A stretch of 64,000 nt of DNA from Arthrobacter sp. QXT-31 (GTDB taxonomy: Bacteria; Actinomycetota; Actinomycetes; Actinomycetales; Micrococcaceae), in contig NZ_CP019304.1 of the NCBI RefSeq assembly GCF_001969265.1, forward strand, positions 3,286,001-3,350,000, given 5' to 3'. The position numbers were made by a program, and so were the translations under genes. A model generated the notes under the pieces. The model searched no databases. It was given only the letters and a program-made list of their open reading frames with translations, and was not told the DNA's origin. Of this stretch, positions 8,302-16,721 are shown in pieces. The first letter of the stretch is position 1. Each line of letters begins with the position of its first letter.

Positions 8302-8910
8302 TCAGTCGTCAGCGGCACTCGCCTTCGGGTCGCGCGGGGCGGCCCGGAGGTGGGCCCGCTCGCCCTGCCGGCCGAACAGGCTGAGGAACTCCACCGGGCC
8401 GTCGCTGGTGGCACCGAACCAGTGCGGGGTCCGTGTGTCGAATTCCGCGGCTTCGCCCGCCTTGAGCAGCAGGTCGTGCTCGGCGAGGACCAGCCGGAGC
8501 GTTCCGTTGAGGACGTACACCCAGTCATACCCCTCGTGCGTCCGAAGCTCGGGTTCAGCGTTGTCGTCGCCGGCGGGCTTGACGATTTTGTAGGCCTGGA
8601 TGCCACCGGGGCGGCGGGTCAGGGGGAGAATCACCGAGCCGTCGCCGGACGGGATGGGGCGCAGGTTGATCCGCGGGTTCCCGGTGGGCGGAGCGTCCAC
8701 AAGCTCGTCGATGGTCAGGCCGTGGGCGCGCGCCAGGGGGAGCAACTGTTCCAGGGTCGGCCGCCGCAGCCCGGACTCGAGCCTGGACAGGGTGCTGACC
8801 GAAATCCCCGTCTCGCTGGCAAGGTCGGTGAGCGAAAGGTCGCGGCGCTGGCGCAGGCGCTTCAGGCGCGGGCCGAGGGCATCGAGCGTCCGGTCGATGG
8901 AGTCGTCCAT
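8302..8910 (-). CDS. XRE-family regulator with C-terminal cupin domain
   Basis: The protein (202 aa) has an N-terminal helix-turn-helix, residues about 15-70 (LKRLRQRRDLSLTDLASE, ISVSTLSRLESG), and a C-terminal double-stranded beta-helix cupin, residues about 125-185 (HEGYDWVYVLNG, KAGEAAEFDTRTPHW). Regulators of this design usually bind a small effector in the cupin and often control a neighbouring enzyme. The ATG at 8910 is taken because it has GGAAAAG upstream and places the HTH at the N-terminus. It is divergent from the oxidoreductase-methyltransferase gene across 98 bp containing a palindrome, so it probably regulates that gene and itself. Confidence 0.88.
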   Translation of the reverse strand: MDDSIDRTLDALGPRLKRLRQRRDLSLTDLASETGISVSTLSRLESGLRRPTLEQLLPLARAHGLTIDELVDAPPTGNPRINLRPIPSGDGSVILPLTRRPGGIQAYKIVKPAGDDNAEPELRTHEGYDWVYVLNGTLRLVLAEHDLLLKAGEAAEFDTRTPHWFGATSDGPVEFLSLFGRQGERAHLRAAPRDPKASAADD

Positions 8911-8929
8911 CAGGTGTTCTTTTCCGTTT

Positions 8930-8945
8930 GGCAAATATCTTTGCC
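8930..8945. promoter_or_regulatory. candidate operator between the XRE gene and the fusion gene
   Basis: GGCAAA-TATC-TTTGCC is a perfect inverted repeat within the 98-bp divergent promoter region. It is the only clear palindrome there and is a natural site for the XRE/cupin regulator. Confidence 0.5.
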
Positions 8946-9008
8946 GATCTTCGCCCTTCCTGGGAATCATTGTCAATAAGACGCAGGAGCGGACAACGTG
9001 GAGGACTG

Positions 9009-10646
9009 ATGAACAGCCAAGTCAAAGAGATGCAGGACGTGATAGTCGTGGGCGGCGGTGCGGCGGGGCTGAGTGTGGCCATGATGCTCGCCCGGTCGCG
9101 GCGGAGCGTGGTGGTGGTGGACGCGGGGTCGCCGCGCAACGCCCCCGCCGACGGTGTCCACGGACTGCTGGGCCGTGACGGGATGAGCCCGCTCGAGCTG
9201 CTGTCCCGCGGCCGGGAGGAGGCCCGCTGCTACGGCGCCGGGATCGTGGACGGGGAGGTCACCGACGTTTCGCACGCACCGCACGGGTTCACGGTGACTC
9301 TGCGCAGCGGCGACGTGCTCCAGGGGCACCGGCTGCTGATCGCCACTGGCCTGGTCGACGAGCTGCCGGACATCCCCGGGGTGCGCGAGCGGTGGGGCCG
9401 GGACGTCCTGCACTGCCCGTACTGCCATGGCTGGGAGGTCCGGGACCGCCGGATCGGCGTGATCGCGTCCGGGCCCATGTCGGTCCACCAGGCACTCATG
9501 TTCCGGCAGCTCAGTGACCAGGTCACCTTCTTTGCCCAGGACCACGGGCTCGACGCCGGTGATCGGGCCAGGTTCGACGCCCTGGGAATCGCGGTCATCA
9601 CCGGCCGCGTCGCCGCCGTCGAGGTTAACGACGACCAGATCACGGGCGTTCTCCTGGCTGACGGGACAGTTGTCGACGTCGAGGTGGTCGTAGTGGGGCC
9701 GCGGATGGTGGCGCGCTCCGAACTGTTCGCCGGCATCGGGATCCAGGCCACCGTGCACCCGGCCGGCGCGTTCATCGAGACCGACGAGTTCGGCGCCACC
9801 TCGGTGCCGGGTGTCTGGGCGGCCGGCAACTCCTCCGACCTGAGCGCCCAGGTGGGCGCCGCCGCTGCGGCCGGTGCCCGGGCTGCCCAGCACATCAATG
9901 CCCTTATGGTCACGGACGACGCCGACCGGGCCGTCGCAGGGCACGTCACCAAGGTTGGTTCCCCGGCACCCGACCATGACCACACGCCTACGCACTCGTT
10001 CGACAAGGACTACTGGGAGCAGCACTGGCAGGAGGGTCCAGGCTTCGAGGCCCGGAACGCGGTGAACCCCCATCTGCTCCGTGAGGTCGGTGGGCTCGCC
10101 GCAGGCTCCGCGCTCGATGCCGGATGCGGCACCGGCGCCGAGGCAGTCTGGCTGGCGTCCCGGGGCTGGCAGGTGACCGCGGCGGACATCTCTGCCGCAG
10201 CCCTGAACCGGGCCAGCGCCCATGCGTCCGCCACGGAAAGTCCGGAGGTCAGCGGACGCGTGCAGTGGACCGAAGCCGACCTGGAGACCTGGGATCCGGG
10301 CCGCACCTTCGACCTCGTGACCACGCACTATGCCCACCCCACGATGCCCCAGCTCGACTTCTACGACCGCATCGCCTCGTGGGTCGCGCCCGGCGGCACT
10401 CTGCTCATCGTCGGCCACCGCGACCAGTGGCAAGATCAGGGCCACGGGCACAGCCATGACGACGAACGCGGCCACCAGGACCATCCCCCGGCCAAGGCGA
10501 CCGCCACCGCCGCAGCCATCACGGCCCGACTCGACCCCGCCGTCTGGGACGTGGTCACCGCCGACGAGGTGAACAGGACCCTGGGCAACGGCGGGCGCGA
10601 GGTGAATCTGCACGACGTTGTTGTCCGCGCCCGCCGATGCGCCTGA
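9009..10646 (+). CDS. fused thioredoxin-reductase-like oxidoreductase and SAM-dependent methyltransferase
   Basis: This 545-aa protein joins two enzymes. Residues about 8-300 form a thioredoxin-reductase-like FAD/NAD(P) domain (GGGAAG near 15, dithiol pair Cys136/Cys139 in HCPYCHGWE, FAD-contact motif VWAAGN near 269). Residues about 330-545 form a class I methyltransferase (LDAGCGTGAEAV near 369, acidic AADIS, VAPGGTLL). Inside the methyltransferase lies a His/Asp-rich stretch near 478-492 (GHGHSHDDERGHQDH), which could bind metal. CPYCHGWE is typical of TrxR-like enzymes acting on small-molecule dithiols rather than thioredoxin. ATG 9009 follows GTGGAGGACTG. The adjacent divergent XRE/cupin gene is the likely regulator. 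A combined thiol-redox and S- or metalloid-methylation role is inference; the substrate is unknown. Confidence 0.85.
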   Translation: MNSQVKEMQDVIVVGGGAAGLSVAMMLARSRRSVVVVDAGSPRNAPADGVHGLLGRDGMSPLELLSRGREEARCYGAGIVDGEVTDVSHAPHGFTVTLRSGDVLQGHRLLIATGLVDELPDIPGVRERWGRDVLHCPYCHGWEVRDRRIGVIASGPMSVHQALMFRQLSDQVTFFAQDHGLDAGDRARFDALGIAVITGRVAAVEVNDDQITGVLLADGTVVDVEVVVVGPRMVARSELFAGIGIQATVHPAGAFIETDEFGATSVPGVWAAGNSSDLSAQVGAAAAAGARAAQHINALMVTDDADRAVAGHVTKVGSPAPDHDHTPTHSFDKDYWEQHWQEGPGFEARNAVNPHLLREVGGLAAGSALDAGCGTGAEAVWLASRGWQVTAADISAAALNRASAHASATESPEVSGRVQWTEADLETWDPGRTFDLVTTHYAHPTMPQLDFYDRIASWVAPGGTLLIVGHRDQWQDQGHGHSHDDERGHQDHPPAKATATAAAITARLDPAVWDVVTADEVNRTLGNGGREVNLHDVVVRARRCA

Positions 10647-10716
10647 AGTTTTGGCACAGATAATGGGCTGAAGGACGGTCTTGTCCGAGTGTCCCGCTGC
10701 TCCTAACTTGGAGGTC

Positions 10717-11454
10717 ATGAGTACTGCCGATCAGTCGGACGATTTCGAGCAGCTGCATGCCCTGATCACCAATACCGCGGACATCAGGGGCTTCCTCGAC
10801 GGGATGACTGGTTTCGCTGCCGCCATGATGACGCGTTCCACAGGCCACCGGATTGAATGCGCCGTGACGCTGAACCGGCGCAAGCGCAGGGCGTCGATTG
10901 CGGGCAGCAGTAATGAGGCAGTCATGCTGGACGAGATCGAACAGCACCTGGGCCAGGGACCCTGCGAGGACGCGCTTCGGACGGGTGCCCCGGTGCTCGT
11001 CGCTGATGTCGCCACCGATCCGCGCTGGCCGCAGTACCGCGAGAGCCTCGAGGCGGCCGGGTGCCGGAGCGTTCTGGGCATCCCGCTCACACTGGGGCCG
11101 GACGCGTCCGCGGTCCTGAACTTTTTCGCCCCGGCCAGCGGCCTGTTCACGGAGGACGCCATTGCCGACGCCGAGGTCTTCGCCGTCGTGGCCGGGCAGG
11201 CACTGCATCTGGCGCTGCGGATCGCCGCCGCCGACCAGCTCGCCGAAAACCTCAGGGCAGCCATGGAAAGCCGGACCGCGATCGACCTGGCCTGCGGCAT
11301 CATCATGGCCCAGAACCGCTGCTCCCACGACCAGGCCTTTGAGATCCTGCGGCGCGGCTCCAGCACACGGAACCAGAAGCTGCATGCCCTCGCCGAGGAG
11401 ATTGTCGCGGGGGTTTCCGGCGCACCGGTGGCGGCGGCCCACTTCGAGGACTGA
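10717..11454 (+). CDS. GAF- and ANTAR-domain transcription antitermination regulator
   Basis: This protein (245 aa) has a GAF sensor domain, residues about 30-165 (LGQGPCEDALRTG, GCRSVLGIPL), and a C-terminal ANTAR domain, residues about 180-232 (LRAAMESRTAIDLACGIIMAQNR split over two helices, CSHDQAFEILRRGS). ANTAR domains bind paired hexaloops in nascent RNA and prevent termination. GAF-ANTAR pairs are expanded in Arthrobacter and Streptomyces. The ATG at 10717 follows GGAGGTC. It stands alone, about 70 bp after the fusion gene. Its RNA target is not evident nearby. Confidence 0.9.
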   Translation: MSTADQSDDFEQLHALITNTADIRGFLDGMTGFAAAMMTRSTGHRIECAVTLNRRKRRASIAGSSNEAVMLDEIEQHLGQGPCEDALRTGAPVLVADVATDPRWPQYRESLEAAGCRSVLGIPLTLGPDASAVLNFFAPASGLFTEDAIADAEVFAVVAGQALHLALRIAAADQLAENLRAAMESRTAIDLACGIIMAQNRCSHDQAFEILRRGSSTRNQKLHALAEEIVAGVSGAPVAAAHFED

Positions 11455-11476
11455 GGCGGGTCCTCAAGTAGGACGC

Positions 11477-11887
11477 CTAGCTGAGTGACTCCAGTAGCGC
11501 GGTGCAGGCGTCTTCACAGCGCCGGCTGGCTTCGGCGCAGATCCTGCAGTGTTCGTGCATGTGTGCGTGCTTTTCGCATTCGGCAGCGCAAACGGCGCAG
11601 GCGGTACGGCAGGCCTCGAGCATGGACCGGACGATCGCGGAGCTGTCGCCGGTCTGACGGGTGACTATGGCACCGGTCGCGGCGCAGATGCCGGCGCAGT
11701 CCAGGTCGGTGCGGATGCACCGGGTCAGGTCAGCCACCGTTTCCTCGGCCAGGCAGGAATCGGCGCAGGCGGTACAGGCCTGGGCGCACTGGAAGCAGGC
11801 GGCAATGCACGCTGCTAGCTTCTCCTTGTCCTCCGAACCGGTGCCTCCGGGGTGGGCATTGAGCATCGCGGTGATGTGGTGCGTCAT
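11477..11887 (-). CDS. four-helix-bundle copper-binding protein (Csp/DUF326 type)
   Basis: This 136-aa cysteine-rich helical protein has CxxC-like spacings along its helices (CIAACFQCAQACTACADSC, CAGICAA, CRTACAVCAAECEKH, HEHCRICAEASRRCEDAC). This is the Csp/DUF326 copper-storage fold, where thiolates line the core of a four-helix bundle and hold many Cu(I) ions. There is no signal peptide or Tat motif, so it resembles the cytosolic Csp3 group. CAGGAGCAG precedes the ATG. It is the last gene of the leftward copper island and would buffer cytoplasmic copper while CopB exports it. Confidence 0.9.
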   Translation of the reverse strand: MTHHITAMLNAHPGGTGSEDKEKLAACIAACFQCAQACTACADSCLAEETVADLTRCIRTDLDCAGICAATGAIVTRQTGDSSAIVRSMLEACRTACAVCAAECEKHAHMHEHCRICAEASRRCEDACTALLESLS

Positions 11888-12016
11888 GATCTGCTCCTGT
11901 CGGTGGTGGCCGTGCCTGCCATTGATGACGCCACCATAGACCCGCCAGGTTCCTGCTGTCTGCCCTTCCTCGGTTGGGCGGGATCTTCGGTTGGAACGGA
12001 AGGCTCAGGCGCGGCG

Positions 12017-12907
12017 TCAGTCCGCGTCCGCGGGCCGGAACGTGGCCCCACCGTCCGTGGAAACAACGATGCCGCTGTCCGTGGCGGCCCAGATCCAGGG
12101 CTTCCACTTCTGGCCCTTCACGACGGACATGGCCTGGACCCCGCCGTCAACGCGGCCTGTCCTGGTCCAGGTGGCTCCGCCGTCGGCCGAGACGTGGACG
12201 GTGCCGTCCGGTTCTACGCCGGCGGCCTCGCCGGGGCTCGCGAACCCGGCAAACTGGATCACCGGTGCGGCGCTGTTCAGCGTCCATGTGGCGCCGCCGT
12301 CGATTGAACGCTGAAGGCCGTCGCCGGTGGTGGCGAGGACGGTGTCACTGTCCGGATGCCCTGCCAGGACTGCGGGAGCGAACGCCGCCTTCACGCTCGT
12401 CCATGCCTTGCCGTCCGGGCTGACACGCAGGGTGCCGTCATAGGCGACGATCCCGGATTTGGTGCTGGTGAGGGCATGGAAGTCGGACTCTCCCTGGCGG
12501 GAGAGCAGCTCCCACGTTTTCCCGCCGTCCCGTGACCGGATGAGTCCCAGCGGATTGGGCAGGCTGGAACCCTCGCCGGGATGGCCGGAAGCGTAGAACA
12601 CGCCCTGCTCTTTCCCGGGAGTGAAACCCATGAGGTCGTTGGTCCCGCCGATTTTGGCGGCGGGCCGCTTCGTGGCGTCGAACAGGCCGTCGTGGGTGGC
12701 CAGGAGCACCTGTCCGGTATCCGGGTCAACGGCCAGGCCGTGGATGTGCGCGCTGGGGAGGGCCGGGCCCTGGCTGTGCGTGGCGGCACCCGCCGGACTT
12801 GTGGCGGCCGGCTCCGGGGCGGCACAGGCCGAAACCGAAAGCGTGAAGAGGACGACGGCGGCCAGGGCGGGCACCCGACGGGCCCGGTCGGTGGGGGGAA
12901 AAGGCAA
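12017..12907 (-). CDS. BNR/sortilin-like beta-propeller lipoprotein
   Basis: This 296-aa protein has a signal peptide ending in a lipobox (VSAC, lipidated Cys28) and then repeated Asp-box motifs such as SRDGGKTWE, SIDGGATWT, SADGGATWT and STDGGATFR. The repeats indicate a seven-bladed BNR propeller. Proteins of this type beside copper genes are annotated as F510_1955-family glycosylhydrolases, but catalytic sialidase residues are not evident. The start is TTG with GGAGCATCACC upstream. Lying between the copper-storage and DUF305 genes, it probably acts on the outer membrane face in copper handling; this is inference from context. Confidence 0.82.
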   Translation of the reverse strand: MPFPPTDRARRVPALAAVVLFTLSVSACAAPEPAATSPAGAATHSQGPALPSAHIHGLAVDPDTGQVLLATHDGLFDATKRPAAKIGGTNDLMGFTPGKEQGVFYASGHPGEGSSLPNPLGLIRSRDGGKTWELLSRQGESDFHALTSTKSGIVAYDGTLRVSPDGKAWTSVKAAFAPAVLAGHPDSDTVLATTGDGLQRSIDGGATWTLNSAAPVIQFAGFASPGEAAGVEPDGTVHVSADGGATWTRTGRVDGGVQAMSVVKGQKWKPWIWAATDSGIVVSTDGGATFRPADAD

Positions 12908-12938
12908 GGTGATGCTCCAAAAAGTGATGTGGACGGAC

Positions 12939-12971
12939 CCGGCACCGGCGGCACTTGACCGCCGGTGCCGG
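12939..12971. terminator. hairpin between DUF305 and propeller genes
   Basis: CCGGCACCGGCGG pairs with CCGCCGGTGCCGG around a 7-nt loop, without a T-run. It may attenuate read-through from the DUF305 gene or stabilise the upstream mRNA. Confidence 0.6.
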
Positions 12972-13018
12972 CAGGGGCGAGGTATGGTGAGCCGGCATCC
13001 GGCCCGCCCGAAGGCCGG

Positions 13019-13708
13019 TCAGAGAGTGGCCAGCAGGTCCTTCATCTCCTGGATTTCCTTCTCCTGGGCGGTGATGATGGCCTTCGCCAGGGCAACGGCG
13101 TCGGGGTTCTGTCCGGTGCTTTCCTCGGTCTTGGCCATCATGATGGCGCCCTGGTGGTGGACGGTCATCTGGGTCAGGAACAGCTTCGCGGCTTCCGTGC
13201 CCTGTGCGGCGTCGAGTTTCTTCATGTCGTCGTCGCTCATCATCCCGGACCCCATGCCGGAGCCCATGCCCGAGCCCGAGCCAGAGCCGTGAGTGGACGA
13301 GCCCGAGCCGTGGGTGGACATGCCGTGTCCGCCGGGCGCTGCAGTGGGTTCGTTCCAGCTCTTGAGCCAGCCGGTCATCATTTCAATCTCCGGGGCCTGC
13401 GCGGCCTTGATCTTCTCCGCCAGGGCCGTGACGTTCGCCGGAATATCCTTCTTAGCGAGCATCATGTCGCTCATCTTCACGGCCTGGGCGTGGTGGGGGA
13501 TCATCATCTGCGCGAACATCGTGTCCGCCGCGTTGTGTTCCGCGGCGACGGTTGCAGCGCCAGTCGGCGCAGTTGCGGATGTGGTGGCCGGCGTGGAGGT
13601 GTCCGTACCGGTGGTGGCGGTGCCGCTGCCGGATCCGCCGCCGCAGCCGGCCAGGGCGATCGCCGCCGCGAAGGCTGCCGTGGAAAGGGTCAGAAATTTC
13701 TTGTTCAT
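13019..13708 (-). CDS. DUF305 (ferritin-like) lipoprotein, copper-associated
   Basis: This 229-aa lipoprotein has lipobox LAGC (Cys22) and a Thr/Ala-rich linker, then two DUF305 helical segments with the characteristic MMIPHHAQAVKM and MTVHHQGAIMM motifs. Between them is a Gly/Ser/His/Met-rich stretch (GMSTHG, GMGSGMGSGMM) well suited to Cu(I) binding. DUF305 proteins adopt a ferritin-like bundle and are recurrent in copper and silver resistance clusters. The protein should sit on the outside of the membrane. AAGGACC precedes the ATG at 13708. It belongs to the leftward copper island between the DUF6153 gene and the propeller lipoprotein. Confidence 0.9.
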   Translation of the reverse strand: MNKKFLTLSTAAFAAAIALAGCGGGSGSGTATTGTDTSTPATTSATAPTGAATVAAEHNAADTMFAQMMIPHHAQAVKMSDMMLAKKDIPANVTALAEKIKAAQAPEIEMMTGWLKSWNEPTAAPGGHGMSTHGSGSSTHGSGSGSGMGSGMGSGMMSDDDMKKLDAAQGTEAAKLFLTQMTVHHQGAIMMAKTEESTGQNPDAVALAKAIITAQEKEIQEMKDLLATL

Positions 13709-13844
13709 TTAGATCAGGTCCTTCAAGCGTTCTATCGGCGCCGGGCGCCGGAGAGGGGTTGGCGCGCTTCAGTCAGCGCGTGAAGGCGCGGCACGTGCCG
13801 CGCTTGTGGTGCTTGCGCCGGGATGCTTCCCGGCGGGTCCTGTT

Positions 13845-14312
13845 TTACGTCCGGCTGATGGACAGGTCGCAAGGCGTGGGCGTGGCCGGCTTATGGGCGC
13901 TGCGTGCGCTCACCTGTCCGACTGGGCCGGCCCGGACAAGCGCTGCGGCAAACACGGCCGTTCCAGGCAGCGGCGCGGCCAATGAGCCTGTCTTGCCCGC
14001 CGGGATGCAGGAGACGGTCATCGCCTGTGCACCGCTGCAGTCCCCGTCCGGGCATCCGGCGGCAGCGGGAATTTCTTGACCCGCGTCAGCAGCACCTGCG
14101 GTGACAGCGGCGGCTTCGCCTGCCGCATGCGCGTGGTGCAGGTGGCCGGACTGCCCCAAGGATTCGGTGCCCGTCACCGCACTCACCGAGTGCATGCTGT
14201 GGTGGCCAGTCATCACGTGCATGCCGAAAATGCCGGCGATCAGGGCTAACACCAGGGAGAACATCCCGGCACGGTGCAGGAACACTGAGGCGAGGCTGCG
14301 GGCTGCAGTCAC
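13845..14312 (-). CDS. small His/Met-containing membrane protein (DUF6153-like)
   Basis: This 155-aa protein starts at GTG 14312 behind a near-perfect AAGGAGGAACC. One N-terminal transmembrane segment (about residues 17-36) is followed by HVMTGHHSMHS and later HLHHAHAAGEA, and a pair of cysteines in CPDGDC with a third in SCIPAG. The composition resembles actinobacterial DUF6153 proteins found beside copper ATPases and DUF305 genes. It probably faces outward and binds copper transiently; the family name and role are inference. It lies 99 bp downstream of copB with a terminator between, so it may have its own promoter. Confidence 0.72.
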   Translation of the reverse strand: MTAARSLASVFLHRAGMFSLVLALIAGIFGMHVMTGHHSMHSVSAVTGTESLGQSGHLHHAHAAGEAAAVTAGAADAGQEIPAAAGCPDGDCSGAQAMTVSCIPAGKTGSLAAPLPGTAVFAAALVRAGPVGQVSARSAHKPATPTPCDLSISRT

Positions 14313-14365
14313 GACGGTTCCTCCTTCCGTGCCGGAAAAGTCCGGTAGCAGGTATGTCCCTTAAG

Positions 14366-14392
14366 GCTACCCGGCGAAGGCCGCCGGGTAGC
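14366..14392. terminator. terminator of the copper ATPase gene
   Basis: GCTACCCGGC and GCCGGGTAGC pair across a 7-nt loop just beyond the leftward copB stop; AAGG precedes and GACGTTT follows. Moderately T-rich only. Confidence 0.6.
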
Positions 14393-14411
14393 TGACGTTT
14401 AATCCCAGGGG

Positions 14412-16577
14412 TCAACGAACCTGGGCCGGGTTCAGTTTCACCCGGCGCAGCAGCTGGGCGTTAAGTGCGACGACGATGGTGGACACCGACATGAGCACGG
14501 CACCGGCCGCGGGGGAGAGCATGATGCCGGCGAAGGCGAGCACGCCCGCCGCCAAAGGGACAGAGATGACGTTGTAGCCCGTCGCCCAGACCAGGTTCTG
14601 CCACATCTTCCGGTAGCTTGCGCGGGACAGGTCCACCATGGACAGCACGGCCCGGGGGTCGTTGCCGGCCAGCACCACGCCAGCGGATTCCATGGCGACG
14701 TCGGTCCCGGCACCGATCGCGATGCCCACTTCAGCCCGGGCCAGGGCGGGTGAGTCGTTGACGCCGTCACCGACCATCGCCACCTTCAGGCCGCGGTTCT
14801 GCAGTTCAGTGACCTTCTTGTCCTTGTCCGCGGGCAGGACCTCGGCGAAGACCTCGTCGATGTTCAGCTCGCCCGCCACGGCCTGGGCCACCTGCCGGGC
14901 GTCGCCGGTGATCATGGCCACCTTGATGCCCCGGTCCTGCAGGGCCGCGACGGCCTGCCGCGATTCAGTACGGACGGCGTCTTCGAGGCTGACGGCGCCC
15001 AGCACCTGTCCGTCGGCCAGGACGTGCAGCACGGCCGCGCCGCGGTCCATCCAGGCTCCGGTGGTTGCCGCGAGCTCCGCGGGTTCGGTGACCGCGAGTT
15101 CCCGCAGCAGGGAAGGGCCGCCCACCTGCACCCTCCGGCCGTCCACTTGGGCACTCACGCCCCGGCCCGTCATCGAACTGAATCCCGTGGCGGAAGGAAC
15201 GGAAAGGCCCTGGTCCCGGGCCGCCCGCACGATCGCGCGCGCCACAGGATGTTCGCTGTCCGCTTCCACAGCGGCAGCCAGCGCCAGCAGCTCAACCCGG
15301 CCCACGCCGTCGGCCGCTGCAACATCCCGGACTTCCGGCTCGCCCTTGGTGAGCGTGCCGGTCTTGTCGAAGAGAACGACGTCGACGGTCCGCATCCGCT
15401 CCAGCGCCATACGGTTCTTGATCAGCACGCCGGCACGGGCGGCCTGCTCGGTGGAGATGGCGATGACCAGCGGGATGGCCAGGCCCAGGGCGTGCGGGCA
15501 GGCGATGACCAGGACGGTGACAGTGCGGGTGACGGCCTCAGGAACGCTGCCCAGCAGGGTCCAGACGATGAAGCTGATGACGCCGGCGCCGGCGGCGAAG
15601 TAGAAGAGGAAGGCAGCAGCCCGGTCCGCGAGGGCCTGGGCCCGGGACGATGAAGCCTGGGCCTCGGCCACGAGGCGCTGGATGCCGGCCAGGGCGGTAT
15701 CGTCCCCGACGGCGGTGATGCGTACCCGGACCGAGTTGTCGGTGGCAACCGTGCCGGCAACGACGGTATCCCCGGGGGAGCGGGGCACCGTCTTGGATTC
15801 GCCGGTGATCATCGACTCGTCGAACTCGGCGCGCCCCTCGGTCACCGTGCCGTCGGCGGGCATCCGCGCCCCGGAGCGGACCAGCACCAGGTCCCCGGCC
15901 CGGAGTTCGGAGACGCTGACGGTTTCGGTGCCGGCGTCGGTAATGCGCTCGGCCTCGTCCGGCAGCAGCGCGGCCAGGGCGTCAAGCGCTCCCTGTGCTG
16001 ATCCGAGGGCGCGCATCTCGATCCAGTGGCCCAGGAGCATGATGGCCACCAGCAGGGCGAGCTCCCACCAGAAGTCGAGATCGAAGCCGCCGATGCCCAG
16101 GCTGGTCACCCATGAGGCAACGAACGCGACGCTGATGGCCATGCCGATCAGCAGCATCATGCCCGGGCGGCGGGCCTTCAGCTCATGCACGCCGCCCCGG
16201 AGGAAGGGCTGGCCGCCGTAGAGGTAGATGACGGTGCCCAGGACCGGCGGGATCCAGGCGGATCCGGGGAACTCGGGCGGCATGTAGCCCAGCAGGTGGG
16301 CGAACATCGGGCTGAAATAGACCACGGGAACGGACAGTGCCAGGGTCAGCCAGAACCTGTTCTTGAACATCGCCGTGCTGTGTCCGGCGTGCTGGCCGTG
16401 GGTGTGGACCACGTGGTCGTCGTCGTGGGCGTTGTGTCCCGTACGCGGACCCTGTTCCGTGTGTGAACCGTGTCCGACGCCGGCGGCCTGGGCAGGTGTC
16501 GGGGCGGCGGTTGCGCTGTGCTCCGCGTGTTCGGCTGTTGCCTCGTGCGGTGCGACGTGCGCGGTGTGGTCTTTCAT
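14412..16577 (-). CDS. copB: copper-translocating P1B-type ATPase (CopB type)
   Basis: This 721-aa P-type ATPase exports copper from the cytoplasm. The N-terminus (residues 1-70) lacks an HMA domain and is instead His-rich (GHGSHT, HDDDHVVHTHGQHAGH). The actuator motif TGES is at 258-261, the transmembrane CPH motif at 360-362, the phosphorylation motif DKTGT at 404-408, and the hinge GDGVND follows. CPH and a His-rich N-terminus define the CopB (P1B-3) group, linked to Cu(II)/Ag transport, as opposed to CPC-type CopA. It is the first gene of the leftward copper island and is controlled by the CsoR-type promoter at 16682-16710. A TGGAGCTGAC ribosome site lies before the ATG. Confidence 0.95.
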   Translation of the reverse strand: MKDHTAHVAPHEATAEHAEHSATAAPTPAQAAGVGHGSHTEQGPRTGHNAHDDDHVVHTHGQHAGHSTAMFKNRFWLTLALSVPVVYFSPMFAHLLGYMPPEFPGSAWIPPVLGTVIYLYGGQPFLRGGVHELKARRPGMMLLIGMAISVAFVASWVTSLGIGGFDLDFWWELALLVAIMLLGHWIEMRALGSAQGALDALAALLPDEAERITDAGTETVSVSELRAGDLVLVRSGARMPADGTVTEGRAEFDESMITGESKTVPRSPGDTVVAGTVATDNSVRVRITAVGDDTALAGIQRLVAEAQASSSRAQALADRAAAFLFYFAAGAGVISFIVWTLLGSVPEAVTRTVTVLVIACPHALGLAIPLVIAISTEQAARAGVLIKNRMALERMRTVDVVLFDKTGTLTKGEPEVRDVAAADGVGRVELLALAAAVEADSEHPVARAIVRAARDQGLSVPSATGFSSMTGRGVSAQVDGRRVQVGGPSLLRELAVTEPAELAATTGAWMDRGAAVLHVLADGQVLGAVSLEDAVRTESRQAVAALQDRGIKVAMITGDARQVAQAVAGELNIDEVFAEVLPADKDKKVTELQNRGLKVAMVGDGVNDSPALARAEVGIAIGAGTDVAMESAGVVLAGNDPRAVLSMVDLSRASYRKMWQNLVWATGYNVISVPLAAGVLAFAGIMLSPAAGAVLMSVSTIVVALNAQLLRRVKLNPAQVR

Positions 16578-16681
16578 GATTTGTCAGCTCCATTCCACTG
16601 TGACGGATGGTTGCGCTGGGGTTGAACGGCTGTGACGGGGAGGTAATCCCCTGGACATACCACTTCACTGACAACACGATC

Positions 16682-16710
16682 AAGATACCCCCTGGGGGTA
16701 TATCCGTCAA
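16682..16710 (-). promoter_or_regulatory. copB promoter with CsoR-type operator in the spacer
   Basis: On the minus strand, -35 TTGACG (16705-16710) and -10 TATCTT (16682-16687) are exactly 17 nt apart. The spacer holds the 17-bp palindrome ATACCCCCTGGGGGTAT (16685-16701), which overlaps the -10. This G-tract palindrome is the classic site of CsoR-family copper repressors, so promoter occlusion released by Cu(I) is expected. The csoR gene itself is not in the window. The 5' leader of about 100 nt resembles that of the copZ-like gene at 46191. Confidence 0.85.
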
Positions 16711-16721
16711 GGGTCCTAGGT

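Noticed and set aside
8973..10718. 581-codon minus-strand frame opposite the fusion gene
   Set aside because: The plus strand encodes clear FAD and SAM motifs; the minus frame is an artefact of codon bias.
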